From positions 1-64,000 of the forward strand of contig NZ_CAJF01000024.1 in assembly GCF_000304335.1 (NCBI RefSeq): a stretch of 64,000 nucleotides of DNA, in the 5' to 3' direction. The DNA is from Microbacterium yannicii PS01 (GTDB lineage: Bacteria; Actinomycetota; Actinomycetes; Actinomycetales; Microbacteriaceae). The notes below the pieces were generated by a model, which saw only the letters and a list, made by a program, of their open reading frames with translations, made no database searches and had not been told where the DNA came from. Each line of letters begins with the position of its first letter. Position 1 is the stretch's first letter. The translations under genes and the position numbers were made by a program. Positions 31,404 through 39,649 of this stretch are shown piece after piece.

Positions 31404-32258
31404 GTGACCAACCCCTCGACAGGCCACCAGCCGCTCGCCGGCAAGACGATCCTGATGTCCGGCGGCAGCCGGGGCATCGGCCTCGCGATCGCGCTGCGAG
31501 CCGCGCGCGACGGCGCGAACGTGGCGCTGCTGGCGAAGACCGACACACCGCACCCCAAGCTCGAGGGCACGGTCCACTCGGCAGCCGAGCAGATCCGCGC
31601 GGCGGGCGGTCAGGCGCTGCCGATCGTCGGCGACGTGCGCAACGACGACGACGTGACCGAGGCCGTGCTCAAGACCCAGGGCGAGTTCGGCGGCATCGAC
31701 ATCGTCGTCAACAACGCTTCGGTCATCGACCTCTCGCGCTCGCTCGATCTCGACGCGAAGAAGTACGACCTGATGCAGGACGTCAACGTGCGCGGCACCT
31801 TCATGCTGAGCCGTGCCGCGGTGCCGATCCTGAAGGATGCCGCGAACCCGCACATCCTGTCGCTCTCGCCGCCGCTCAACCTGTCGCCGAAGTGGCTCGG
31901 CGGGCACACCGGCTACACGCTGGCGAAGTACGGCATGACGATGGCGACGCTCGGACTGGCGGCGGAGTTCGCCGCCGACGGCATCGCCGCGAACACGCTC
32001 TGGCCGCGCACGACCATCGCCACGGCCGCGGTGCGGTTCGCGCTCGGCGGCGACCGCATGATGAAGGTCAGCCGTACACCCGAGATCTACGCCGATGCGG
32101 CGTACGAGATCATGACGAAGCCGGCGCGCGAGTACAGCGGCCAGACACTGATCGTCGAAGACGTCCTCGAGGCTGCCGGCATCACCGACTTCTCTGGGTA
32201 CGCGGCGGTGCCCGGCACCCCCGACGAGCAGCTCTTCCCCGACATCTTCCTGGACTGA
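31404..32258 (+). CDS. SDR oxidoreductase, HSDL2-like
   Basis: 284 aa. TILMSGGSRGIGLAIALRAA is the NADP-binding glycine motif; NNASVIDLSRS and HILSLSPPLNLSPKWLGGHTGYTLAKYG give Ser-Tyr-Lys. The phrase LSPPLNL-x-P-x-W and the ending EQLFPDIFLD follow hydroxysteroid dehydrogenase-like protein 2, implicated in fatty acyl metabolism. GTG 31404 has GGAGGA 7 bases upstream. It follows the isomerase gene by 106 bp; probably the same fatty-acid module. Confidence 0.82.
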   Translation: MTNPSTGHQPLAGKTILMSGGSRGIGLAIALRAARDGANVALLAKTDTPHPKLEGTVHSAAEQIRAAGGQALPIVGDVRNDDDVTEAVLKTQGEFGGIDIVVNNASVIDLSRSLDLDAKKYDLMQDVNVRGTFMLSRAAVPILKDAANPHILSLSPPLNLSPKWLGGHTGYTLAKYGMTMATLGLAAEFAADGIAANTLWPRTTIATAAVRFALGGDRMMKVSRTPEIYADAAYEIMTKPAREYSGQTLIVEDVLEAAGITDFSGYAAVPGTPDEQLFPDIFLD

Positions 32259-32284
32259 CCCTGGCCCGAGCCCCTCGCCCGGCA

Positions 32285-32290
32285 TAGCCT
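32285..32290 (+). promoter_or_regulatory. -10 box, leaderless, VOC gene at 32297
   Basis: TAGCCT ends exactly six bases before ATG 32297; no ribosome site is visible. Confidence 0.5.
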
Positions 32291-32296
32291 GACGGC

Positions 32297-32737
32297 ATGG
32301 CGGTACGGAGTCTGTTCCCCATCCTGCTCTCGCGCGACCTGCCCCAGCTCGTGCGGTTCTACGAGGCGGCGCTCGGCGCGGTGGTCGTCTACCGCTTCGG
32401 CGACGAGGACGACCCCGACTACGTCTCGCTTCAGATCGGGGAGGTGTCTCTCGGGATCGGCCGCGATCCCGATGCGCTGCCGTCTGCACCCACGCGCCCG
32501 GACAGTGCTTCCGGAGCGGGCGTCGGGACCGTCGGAGACCGCATCGCCCTGTGGTTCTACGTCGACGACGTCGATGCGGTGTTCGCGGCCTGGCTCGCGG
32601 CCGGCGGACGCTCCGAGCAGGCGCCCGCCGACATGCCGTGGGGCGAGCGCGTCGCGCAGGTGCGCGATCCCGAGGGCACCCTCGTCAATCTCGGCGCCGA
32701 GGCTCCCGCCGACTCCGACTCGAATCCGCCGGCCTGA
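32297..32737 (+). CDS. VOC-family (glyoxalase/bleomycin resistance-like) protein
   Basis: 146 aa. FPILLSRDLPQLVRFYEAALGA opens a typical vicinal-oxygen-chelate repeat; the second module ends VAQVRDPEGTLVNLGAEA with the metal-site Glu replaced or shifted. One polypeptide holds both beta-alpha-beta-beta-beta units. Substrate unknown. Converges 1 bp from the HAD gene. Confidence 0.75.
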   Translation: MAVRSLFPILLSRDLPQLVRFYEAALGAVVVYRFGDEDDPDYVSLQIGEVSLGIGRDPDALPSAPTRPDSASGAGVGTVGDRIALWFYVDDVDAVFAAWLAAGGRSEQAPADMPWGERVAQVRDPEGTLVNLGAEAPADSDSNPPA

Positions 32738-32738
32738 C

Positions 32739-33614
32739 TCAGATCAGGCCGAGGCGGCGGAAGGCGTTCGAGACGCCGTCGTCGAGGACGGCCGTGGTGA
32801 CGAAGTCCGAGAGGTCCTTGAGCTCGGCGTGGGCGTTGCCCATGGCGACGCTGGTGCCGCACACCTGGAACATCTCCACGTCGTTCCAGCTGTCGCCGAT
32901 CGCGATGGCGTCGGCCGCGTCCCGGCCGAGGTGGGCCAGCAGCAGCTCGATCGCCGAGCCCTTCGTCGTATCGCGCTCGCAGATCTCGCCGTTCGACCCT
33001 CCCGGCAGCGGGATGCTGCCCGGCACCACCTGGAACCGGTCGCCGAGGTCGGCCCGCAGCACCTCGAGACCGTCGGCGTGGTCGCTCACGAAGACCGCCT
33101 TCGCGATCTGCGTCAGGTCGGCCTCCTCGACGCCCGGGAACTCGCGGTTGGCCAGCCCCGAGAGCGAGTCCTCGGGGCGGAGGCCGCGGGCCGCGTCGCG
33201 TTCTTGCAGCTCCTCCGCGTAGGTCACGAGCAGCTCGGCCATGTCGTCGCTGGCGAAGATGCCGTCGTGGGTCTGCAGGAAGAAGCGGATGCCGCGGCTG
33301 CGCAGCACGGTGAGCAGACGGTCCGTCGCCGCCGGCGTCAGCGGCCGGTCGACGACGACGGTGTCGCCGGAGGTCACGAGGGCGCCGGAGTTGGTGATCG
33401 CGCCGTCGAACCCGATCTGCGCGACGCGGGGATGGATGTCGGCGGCCGAGCGTCCCGTGCTCAGGTAGACGAGGTGCCCGGCAGCCCGCGCCGCGCGCAC
33501 CGCCTCGCCGGTGGACGGGGCGACATGCTCGCCGTGCTCGAGGATCGTGCCGTCGACGTCGATGAAGACGATCCGCCGGGGATGCGCGGGGGCGGCACGG
33601 GTCTCGGTGCTCAC
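32739..33614 (-). CDS. HAD-superfamily hydrolase, Cof type
   Basis: 291-aa phosphatase-like protein. Motif I is IVFIDVDGTILEHGEHVAPS (Asp nucleophile in DVDGT), motif II the STGRSAADI segment, and motif IV IAIGDSWNDVEMFQVCG (GDxxND). This set, with the large C2 cap, is the Cof/sugar-phosphatase class. GTG 33614 begins 1 bp after the LysE-type exporter stop, so it is cotranscribed. Substrate not predictable. Confidence 0.83.
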   Translation of the reverse strand: MSTETRAAPAHPRRIVFIDVDGTILEHGEHVAPSTGEAVRAARAAGHLVYLSTGRSAADIHPRVAQIGFDGAITNSGALVTSGDTVVVDRPLTPAATDRLLTVLRSRGIRFFLQTHDGIFASDDMAELLVTYAEELQERDAARGLRPEDSLSGLANREFPGVEEADLTQIAKAVFVSDHADGLEVLRADLGDRFQVVPGSIPLPGGSNGEICERDTTKGSAIELLLAHLGRDAADAIAIGDSWNDVEMFQVCGTSVAMGNAHAELKDLSDFVTTAVLDDGVSNAFRRLGLI

Positions 33615-33615
33615 G

Positions 33616-34254
33616 TCAGTGCTTGTTCCCGGTGAAGAGGAGGATTCCGCCGAGTCCGATCATGAGTCCGCCGCCGGTCGCCGACAGCGTCGCGATGCGG
33701 CGCGGCGAGCGCCCGAACCATGTGCGGGCAGCCGCGGCGACCAGCGCCCAGATGCCGTCGGAGATCAGTGCGATGACGAAGAACACCAGACCGAGCTGCA
33801 TCATCTGCACCGGCACCGCGCCCGCCGAGAGGTCGACGAACTGCGGCAGCACGGCGACGAAGAACGCGATGGTCTTCGGGTTCGTGATGCCGACCAGGAA
33901 GCCCTCGCCGAGCTGTCGCCAGGCCGAGCGGGGGGCGACGCCGCCGGCCGCCTCGGCCGCCGCGCGACCGCGATGCCGGATCGCCTGGATGCCGAGGTAG
34001 ATCAGGTACGCCGCGCCGGCCACCTTCAGGATCGTGAAGAGCACGACGGACTGGGCGACGATCCCACCGACGCCGAGGGCGACGAGCCCGATGACCGGCA
34101 GAAGCCCGAGGGCGTTCCCCAGCACGCTCAGCAGTCCGCCGATGCGGCCGAGCGCCAGGGCGCGGCCGATCGTGAAGAGCACACTGGGGCCCGGGATCAC
34201 GATCAGGACGAGCGCGGCGAGCGTGAACGCCAGGAGGTTCTCGGGAGGGACCAC
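33616..34254 (-). CDS. LysE-family amino-acid exporter
   Basis: 212 aa, six predicted helices. [22 protein letters not shown] at the start is the LysE/RhtB signature (P-G-P), followed by [11 protein letters not shown] and [18 protein letters not shown], another family hallmark. GTG 34254 sits six bases after TATCGT, so it is leaderless-like. Heads a two-gene unit with the HAD hydrolase. Exports some amino acid or metabolite; not predictable. Confidence 0.83.
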   Translation of the reverse strand: MVPPENLLAFTLAALVLIVIPGPSVLFTIGRALALGRIGGLLSVLGNALGLLPVIGLVALGVGGIVAQSVVLFTILKVAGAAYLIYLGIQAIRHRGRAAAEAAGGVAPRSAWRQLGEGFLVGITNPKTIAFFVAVLPQFVDLSAGAVPVQMMQLGLVFFVIALISDGIWALVAAAARTWFGRSPRRIATLSATGGGLMIGLGGILLFTGNKH

Positions 34255-34260
34255 GACGCC

Positions 34261-34266
34261 ACGATA
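34261..34266 (-). promoter_or_regulatory. -10 box, leaderless, LysE-family gene
   Basis: TATCGT (minus strand) ends six bases before GTG 34254 and fixes this as the likely start. Confidence 0.5.
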
Positions 34267-34297
34267 TCCCGCCGCGGGCGCCCGTCGCGGCGGAGGG

Positions 34298-34771
34298 TCA
34301 ACGGACGAGCGGCTTGCGCAGGAACACCTGCTCGGTGCCGTCGTCACCGGGGACACGCTCCGTCTCGACGTAGCCCTCCCGCTGGTACAGGCGCAGGTTC
34401 GCCTCGCTGAGCGAGCCGGTGAAGAGCTCGGCCTCGGTGGCTCCCTCGTTCGCGCCGCGCTCCTCGACCGCGGCCAGGAGCGTCGTGCCGAGGCCGCGAC
34501 CCTGCTGGTCGGGCGCGATCGCCAGGCGGCCGACGAGCAGCAGCTCGCCGTCGCGCTGCGCGCGCACGGCCCCGACGATGCGGTGGCCGGCAAGGGCCAC
34601 GCAGCCGAGGTTCTCGGCCAGTTCCGCCTCGAGCTCTTCGAGCGTCTGCGTCAGGGGCGGCATTTCGGGGCTGCCGTAGATGAGCGCCTCCTGCACGAAC
34701 GCCGCTCGCTGGAGGGTCAGCACTTCGCCCGCGTCCTCGGGGCGGATGGGGCGCACCGTCACTTCGTCCAC
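34298..34771 (-). CDS. GNAT-family N-acetyltransferase
   Basis: 157 aa from GTG 34771. [22 protein letters not shown] starts the domain; [28 protein letters not shown] contains the acetyl-CoA-binding Q-x-x-G-x-G motif. The upstream GTG 34780 overlaps the -10 box TAGCGT, so the later GTG, seven bases after that box, is preferred. Acceptor unknown; could modify a small molecule or protein. Confidence 0.78.
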   Translation of the reverse strand: MDEVTVRPIRPEDAGEVLTLQRAAFVQEALIYGSPEMPPLTQTLEELEAELAENLGCVALAGHRIVGAVRAQRDGELLLVGRLAIAPDQQGRGLGTTLLAAVEERGANEGATEAELFTGSLSEANLRLYQREGYVETERVPGDDGTEQVFLRKPLVR

Positions 34772-34778
34772 GCAGCTC

Positions 34779-34784
34779 ACGCTA
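34779..34784 (-). promoter_or_regulatory. -10 box, leaderless, GNAT gene
   Basis: TAGCGT (minus strand) ends seven bases before GTG 34771. Confidence 0.45.
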
Positions 34785-34855
34785 ACGCGATCGGGCGATC
34801 GCGCCGGGGGCTTGACGGGGCGCCGGCACACCGGCATCCGTCCAGGCGCGTCGCC

Positions 34856-34861
34856 TACCCT
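34856..34861 (+). promoter_or_regulatory. -10 box, leaderless, rlmN
   Basis: TACCCT ends six bases before ATG 34868; divergent with the GNAT promoter. Confidence 0.5.
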
Positions 34862-34867
34862 GGTCGT

Positions 34868-36136
34868 ATGACCGAGATCCCACCCGTGCGCGCCACGACG
34901 CCCTCGGCCGTGCGCAGCACCAAGCCCCGCCAGGTGCGTCCGGCGACAGAGGGATGGTCGCAGAAGAAGGATGCCGAGGGCCGGCCCCTTCTGCAGTTCG
35001 CGAGCCCGAAGCGCGGAAAGCCCCCGGTGCACCTCGTCGACCTCACCCCCGAGGAGCGCGTCGCGAAGGTCATCGAGCTCGGGATGCCGGGGTTCCGTGC
35101 CAAGCAGCTCGAGAAGCACTACTTCCAGCACTGGACCCACGACCCGGCGGAGATGACCGACCTCCCGGCCGCCGGCCGCGAGGACCTCGTACACGGCATG
35201 CTGCCGCCGCTGCTGACGGAGGTCCGCCGACTCGAGACCGACCGCGGCGACACCATCAAGTTCCTGTGGAAGCTGCACGACGGCGCCCTCGTCGAGTCGG
35301 TCCTCATGCGGTACACCGGTCGCATCACCCTGTGCGTGTCGTCGCAGGCCGGGTGCGGCATGAACTGCCCGTTCTGTGCGACCGGCCAGGCCGGACTCAC
35401 GCGCAACATGTCGGCCGCCGAGATCGTCGAGCAGGTCGTGCGCGCCAATCGCCTGATCGCCGACGGCGGGCTCGGCGACCCGCGCCGCGTCGGTCATGAA
35501 GGCGAGCGCGTCACGAACATCGTCTTCATGGGCATGGGAGAGCCGCTGGCCAACTACTCCCGCGTCATGCAGGCCGTCCGGGTCATGACCGACAAGAAGC
35601 ACGGCCTCGGCATGAGTGCGCGCGGCGTCACGGTGTCGACGGTCGGCCTCGTGCCGGCGATCACCAAGCTCGCGAACGAAGACATCCCGGTGACGTTCGC
35701 GCTCTCGCTCCACGCGCCCGACGACAAGCTGCGCGACGAGCTGATCCCGGTCAACTCGCGCTGGAAGGTCGACGAGGCGCTCGACGCGGCGCGTGCCTAC
35801 TTCGACAAGACCGGCCGGCGTGTGTCGATCGAGTATGCGCTGATCAAGGACATGAACGACCACGCCTGGCGCGCCGATCTCCTCGCCGAGAAGCTCAACG
35901 CCCGTGGACGCGGCTGGGTGCACGTCAACCCGATCCCGCTCAACCCGACGCCGGGCTCGATCTGGACAGCGTCCGAGGTCGACGTGCAGACCGAGTTCGT
36001 CCGCCGTCTGAACGAGGCCGGCATCCCGACGACCCTGCGCGACACCCGCGGCAAAGAGATCGACGGCGCGTGCGGGCAGCTCGTCGCGACCGAGGACGAT
36101 CAGGCGGTCGCGGCCGTCACCCCGCTCGAAGTCTGA
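34868..36136 (+). CDS. rlmN: 23S rRNA (adenine-2503-C2)-methyltransferase
   Basis: Radical-SAM enzyme that methylates A2503 of 23S rRNA and A37 of some tRNAs. 422 aa. The cluster motif is CGMNCPFC (Cys163, 167, 170). [14 protein letters not shown] is the SAM-binding GEP segment, and the C-terminal DGACGQL holds the second catalytic Cys of the RlmN mechanism. The first 45 residues are a non-conserved extension. Expected housekeeping gene; leaderless-type start. Confidence 0.95.
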   Translation: MTEIPPVRATTPSAVRSTKPRQVRPATEGWSQKKDAEGRPLLQFASPKRGKPPVHLVDLTPEERVAKVIELGMPGFRAKQLEKHYFQHWTHDPAEMTDLPAAGREDLVHGMLPPLLTEVRRLETDRGDTIKFLWKLHDGALVESVLMRYTGRITLCVSSQAGCGMNCPFCATGQAGLTRNMSAAEIVEQVVRANRLIADGGLGDPRRVGHEGERVTNIVFMGMGEPLANYSRVMQAVRVMTDKKHGLGMSARGVTVSTVGLVPAITKLANEDIPVTFALSLHAPDDKLRDELIPVNSRWKVDEALDAARAYFDKTGRRVSIEYALIKDMNDHAWRADLLAEKLNARGRGWVHVNPIPLNPTPGSIWTASEVDVQTEFVRRLNEAGIPTTLRDTRGKEIDGACGQLVATEDDQAVAAVTPLEV

Positions 36137-36226
36137 CGCGAGCGGTCGCCGCGGCTGCGGCATCCGCTCGCCGTGAAGCCCGGTCCCAGCGCGCCCGGAT
36201 TCACCTGCCGCTCAGGTTGCTTTGCC

Positions 36227-36232
36227 TAGGGT
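36227..36232 (+). promoter_or_regulatory. -10 box, leaderless, DUF4407 gene
   Basis: TAGGGT ends six bases before ATG 36239. Confidence 0.45.
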
Positions 36233-36238
36233 GGCCGG

Positions 36239-37716
36239 ATGTCTTTCTCCGTTCATCGGCCGGGCAGGTTCGGCTCCGACGGTCGTATCGCGTTCGACGG
36301 ACCCTCCGAGCCGGCCGACGAGCTGTACATCGACGACGTGCGCGGTGCGTGGGAGGCTCCGGCCGGTCCCGACGACCCGTTCGACCAGCCGGAGTCCGGC
36401 CAGGCCCCCGCGACGGACGATCCGGGGGATGCCGCGGACCGCTCCAGCGAGCCGGATGCCGGCACCGAGCCCGCGGCAGCGCCCGCCGGCCGCGCCGCAC
36501 GAGCCGGCAGGCGCCGGCCCCGCACCCCCGCCTCGCGACGACTGGCGGTGCTGGGCGGTGCCGACGGGTCGGTGCTCGACCACGTGCCGACAGAGACGCC
36601 CCGCTTCGTGCAGATGTTCTTCGTCCTCGCCGGGACGGCGCTGGTCTCGGCCATCTCGATGTACTTCGCGCTGACCACCGGCGTGCGGATCCTGGCGTGG
36701 ATGGCGGTACCCCTGGCGATCGTCTGGGCGCTCATCATCTTCAACCTCGACCGATTCCTCACGTCCACGATGCGCTCGACGCACAGCATCGGCCGGCTGA
36801 TCGGGTTGGCGATCCCTCGCGTCATCATGGCGGCCGTGATCGGCATCGTCGTCGCCGAGCCGCTCGTGCTGCAGATCTTCTCCAACGGAGAGGTGAACGC
36901 GACGAACGTCGTGCAGGCGCAGTCCGACCAGGACGCGGTCACCACCGGTCCCGAGAGGGAAGCGCTGGATGCCGCGCGGGACCGCGTCGCGGCTCTCGAG
37001 AGCCAGGCGGCCAGCGGGGTCGTCGAAGGCGCGAACACCACGTCCGCGTCGGCGACTGCCGCCCAGCAGTCCGTCGACGACCGACAGCCAGGCTCGCCGC
37101 ACAGCAGCAGGTGATCGATCAGGCACGCGCCATCTATCAGTGCGAGATCAGCGGCGAGGGCGCCGGTGAGACCGCCGGCTGCAGCGGAGTGGCCGGCGAG
37201 GGCGCCAGCTCGGATGCCGCGCAGGCCCAGCTCGCGGCAGCCCAGGCGTCGTACGACGATCTGGCCGCCCAGCTGCGCACCGCCGAGGCGGACCTCGCTG
37301 CGGCGCAGGCCGCGGGCACGGCGAACGCCGGCGCCTCCGAGGCGCAGAACCGGCAGCAGGCGGAGGATGAGCTGCCCGCCGCGCGTGAGCAGTACCAGTC
37401 GGCGCTCGCCGCGTACGACGCACGTGCGGCCGAGATCGCCAGCGGAAACGCCGCGGCGACCGGACTGCTCAGTCAGATCGGCGCGCTCGAGCGCCTCTCG
37501 CACCAGCAGCCGATCCTCGCATGGGCGCACTGGCTCATCGCCGGGCTCTTCTTCATGATCGAGCTGCTGCCGGTGCTCGTGAAGGTGCTCACGAGTTACG
37601 GCGAGCCCACCCTGTACGAGAAGGCCGATGCGCTGCGCCGGCAGGTCGCCCTCGATCGCGTCACGGCGCGCAGCTGGCGGGAGCGCGCCGACGTGGCGCA
37701 GGGCGCGCAGGCCTGA
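36239..37716 (+). pseudogene. DUF4407 membrane protein, broken by a one-base deletion
   Basis: DUF4407-type protein in two frames. Part 1 (to TGA 37114) has a cytosolic low-complexity region, two helices (FFVLAGTALVSAISMYFAL; AVPLAIVWALIIFNLDRFL, with the family F-N-L-D-R motif) and a third helix, then the start of a coiled region. After R-Q at 37085-37087 the frame is lost; adding one G there would join to ARLAAQQQVIDQARAIYQC in the next frame, which continues through a long Ala/Gln-rich coiled coil and a last helix WAHWLIAGLFFMIELLPVLV to TGA 37716. The reconstructed protein is about 490 aa, typical for DUF4407. Function unknown. Confidence 0.82.
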
Positions 37717-37747
37717 CCCAGGCCCGACACCGACGCGGGCCTCGCGG

Positions 37748-37761
37748 GACGCGATATATCG
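37748..37761. promoter_or_regulatory. palindromic operator candidate before the ABC exporter
   Basis: Perfect 10-bp palindrome CGATATATCG within CGCGATATATCGTG, about 160 bases before the ABC exporter start and overlapping possible -10 sequences. AT-rich palindromes of this kind suit a PadR/TetR-type repressor. No such regulator lies adjacent. The rest of the 199-bp gap 37717-37915 shows only the ribosome site GGAG at 37906-37909. Confidence 0.4.
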
Positions 37762-37915
37762 TGTTAGGGTGACGACCGGATGCCGGGGCTCGGCGTCCGC
37801 ACCCTCGCGTTTCGCCCTCCGTGAACGGACCTGCCGTGATGTCGGCGTCCCGTGGGAGGGTGTGTGCATCACCCTTCGGACGCCTCACGGAGTCCGTCAG
37901 AGTCTGGAGTCATCC

Positions 37916-39649
37916 GTGCTCGCAAAACTCCTCGTCCGCTATCTCAAGCCGTATCGCTGGCTGCTGCTCGGGGTGCTGCTCTTCCAGTTCGCGTCCGCAC
38001 TCGGCTCGCTCTACCTGCCGAGCCTGAACGCCGACATCGTCGACAACGGCGTAGCGCAAGGTGACACCGACTACATCTGGCGCACCGGCCTGGTCATGCT
38101 CGCGGTATCGCTCGGGCAGATCGTCGCTGCGATCATCGCCACCTACTTCGCCGCGAAGGCCGCGATGAGGATGGGCCGCGACCTGCGGGACGGCATCTTC
38201 GAGCGGGTCTCCAGCTTCTCCGAGCGCGAGGTCACCGGCTTCGGGGCCGGATCGCTCATCACCCGCAACACCAACGACGTGCAGCAGGTGCAGATGCTGA
38301 CGATGATGGGCGCGACGTTCCTCGTCTCGGCGCCGCTCCTGGCCATCGGCGGCGTCGTGCTCGCGATCGAGCAGGCGGCCAGCCTCGCGTGGATCATCGC
38401 GGTGGCGGTACCCGTGCTTCTGGTCGTCGCCGGCCTGCTCATCGCACGGATGGTGCCCCTCTTCCGCAGCTACCAGGGCAAGCTCGACGGCGTGAACCGC
38501 GTGATGCGCGAGCAGCTCACCGGCATCCGCGTCATCCGCGCCTTCGTGCGCGAGCCGATCGAAGAGGAGCGGTTCCGGGGGGCGAACACCGACATCATGG
38601 TCGTCGGCCGCAAGGTGGGATCGCTCTTCGTCGTGCTGTTCCCCGCGGTCATGCTGATCCTGAACGTCACGGTGATCGGCGTGATCTGGTTCGGAGGCAT
38701 TCAGGTCGACGCGGGCGAGATCCAGATCGGCACCCTCTTCGCCTTCATGCAATACGTCATGATCATCCTCTCGGGCGTCATGATGGCGAGCTTCATGGCT
38801 CTCATGATCCCGCGGGCAGCGGTGTCGGCCGAGCGCGTCAGCGAGGTGCTCGGCACCCGCACGACGCTGGTGCGGCCCGTCGACGCCGCGGCGTCGTTCC
38901 CGGAGCCCGGCGCCATCGACTTCGACGATGTGTCGTTCACCTACCCGGGCGCCGCGCATCCGATCCTCTCCGGCATCACCTTCGCCGCCGCGCCGGGCGA
39001 GACGGTGGCGATCGTCGGATCCACCGGCGCCGGGAAGACGACCTTGATCTCGCTCCTCCCGCGGCTGTTCGACGTCACCGGCGGCGCCGTGCGCGTCGGC
39101 GGGGTCGACGTGCGCGAGGTCGATCTCGATGCGCTGTGGAGCACGATCGGTCTCGTCCCGCAGCGGCCGTTCCTCTTCTCCGGCACGATCGCGTCGAATC
39201 TGCGCTTCGGCAAGGAGGAGGCGACGGATGCCGAACTCTGGCGTGCGCTCGAGATTTCCCAGGCGAGCGACTTCGTGAGCCAGATGCCCGAGGGGCTGGA
39301 CTCGCCGATCGCGCAGGGCGGCACGAACGTGTCGGGCGGCCAGCGTCAGCGGCTCGCGATCGCGCGAGCGATCGTGCACGACCCGCGCATCCTGGTCTTC
39401 GACGACTCGTTCTCGGCCCTCGACCTCACCACCGACGCGCGATTGCGGCAGGCGCTGTGGCGCGAGCTGCCCGAGGTGACGAAGATCGTCGTCGCCCAGC
39501 GGATCTCGACCATCACCGAGGCCGACCGCATCATCGTCCTCGACGACGGCGGCATCGTCGGCCTCGGCACTCACGACGAGCTGCTGGAGTCCAGTCAGAC
39601 CTACCGAGAGATCGTGCAGTCCCAGCTCGGAGCGGAGGTCGCGCGATGA
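37916..39649 (+). CDS. heterodimeric ABC exporter half, degenerate-site subunit
   Basis: 577-aa fused permease-ATPase with six helices then an ATPase. Walker A is GSTGAGKTT, signature NVSGGQRQR is canonical, but Walker B reads LVFDDSFSALD, with Asp in place of the catalytic Glu. That substitution marks the non-hydrolysing site of heterodimeric exporters such as BmrC/D or TM287/288. GTG 37916 has GGAG 6 bases upstream. It overlaps the partner gene by 4 bp. Substrates are usually drugs, lipids or peptides. Confidence 0.9.
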   Translation: MLAKLLVRYLKPYRWLLLGVLLFQFASALGSLYLPSLNADIVDNGVAQGDTDYIWRTGLVMLAVSLGQIVAAIIATYFAAKAAMRMGRDLRDGIFERVSSFSEREVTGFGAGSLITRNTNDVQQVQMLTMMGATFLVSAPLLAIGGVVLAIEQAASLAWIIAVAVPVLLVVAGLLIARMVPLFRSYQGKLDGVNRVMREQLTGIRVIRAFVREPIEEERFRGANTDIMVVGRKVGSLFVVLFPAVMLILNVTVIGVIWFGGIQVDAGEIQIGTLFAFMQYVMIILSGVMMASFMALMIPRAAVSAERVSEVLGTRTTLVRPVDAAASFPEPGAIDFDDVSFTYPGAAHPILSGITFAAAPGETVAIVGSTGAGKTTLISLLPRLFDVTGGAVRVGGVDVREVDLDALWSTIGLVPQRPFLFSGTIASNLRFGKEEATDAELWRALEISQASDFVSQMPEGLDSPIAQGGTNVSGGQRQRLAIARAIVHDPRILVFDDSFSALDLTTDARLRQALWRELPEVTKIVVAQRISTITEADRIIVLDDGGIVGLGTHDELLESSQTYREIVQSQLGAEVAR

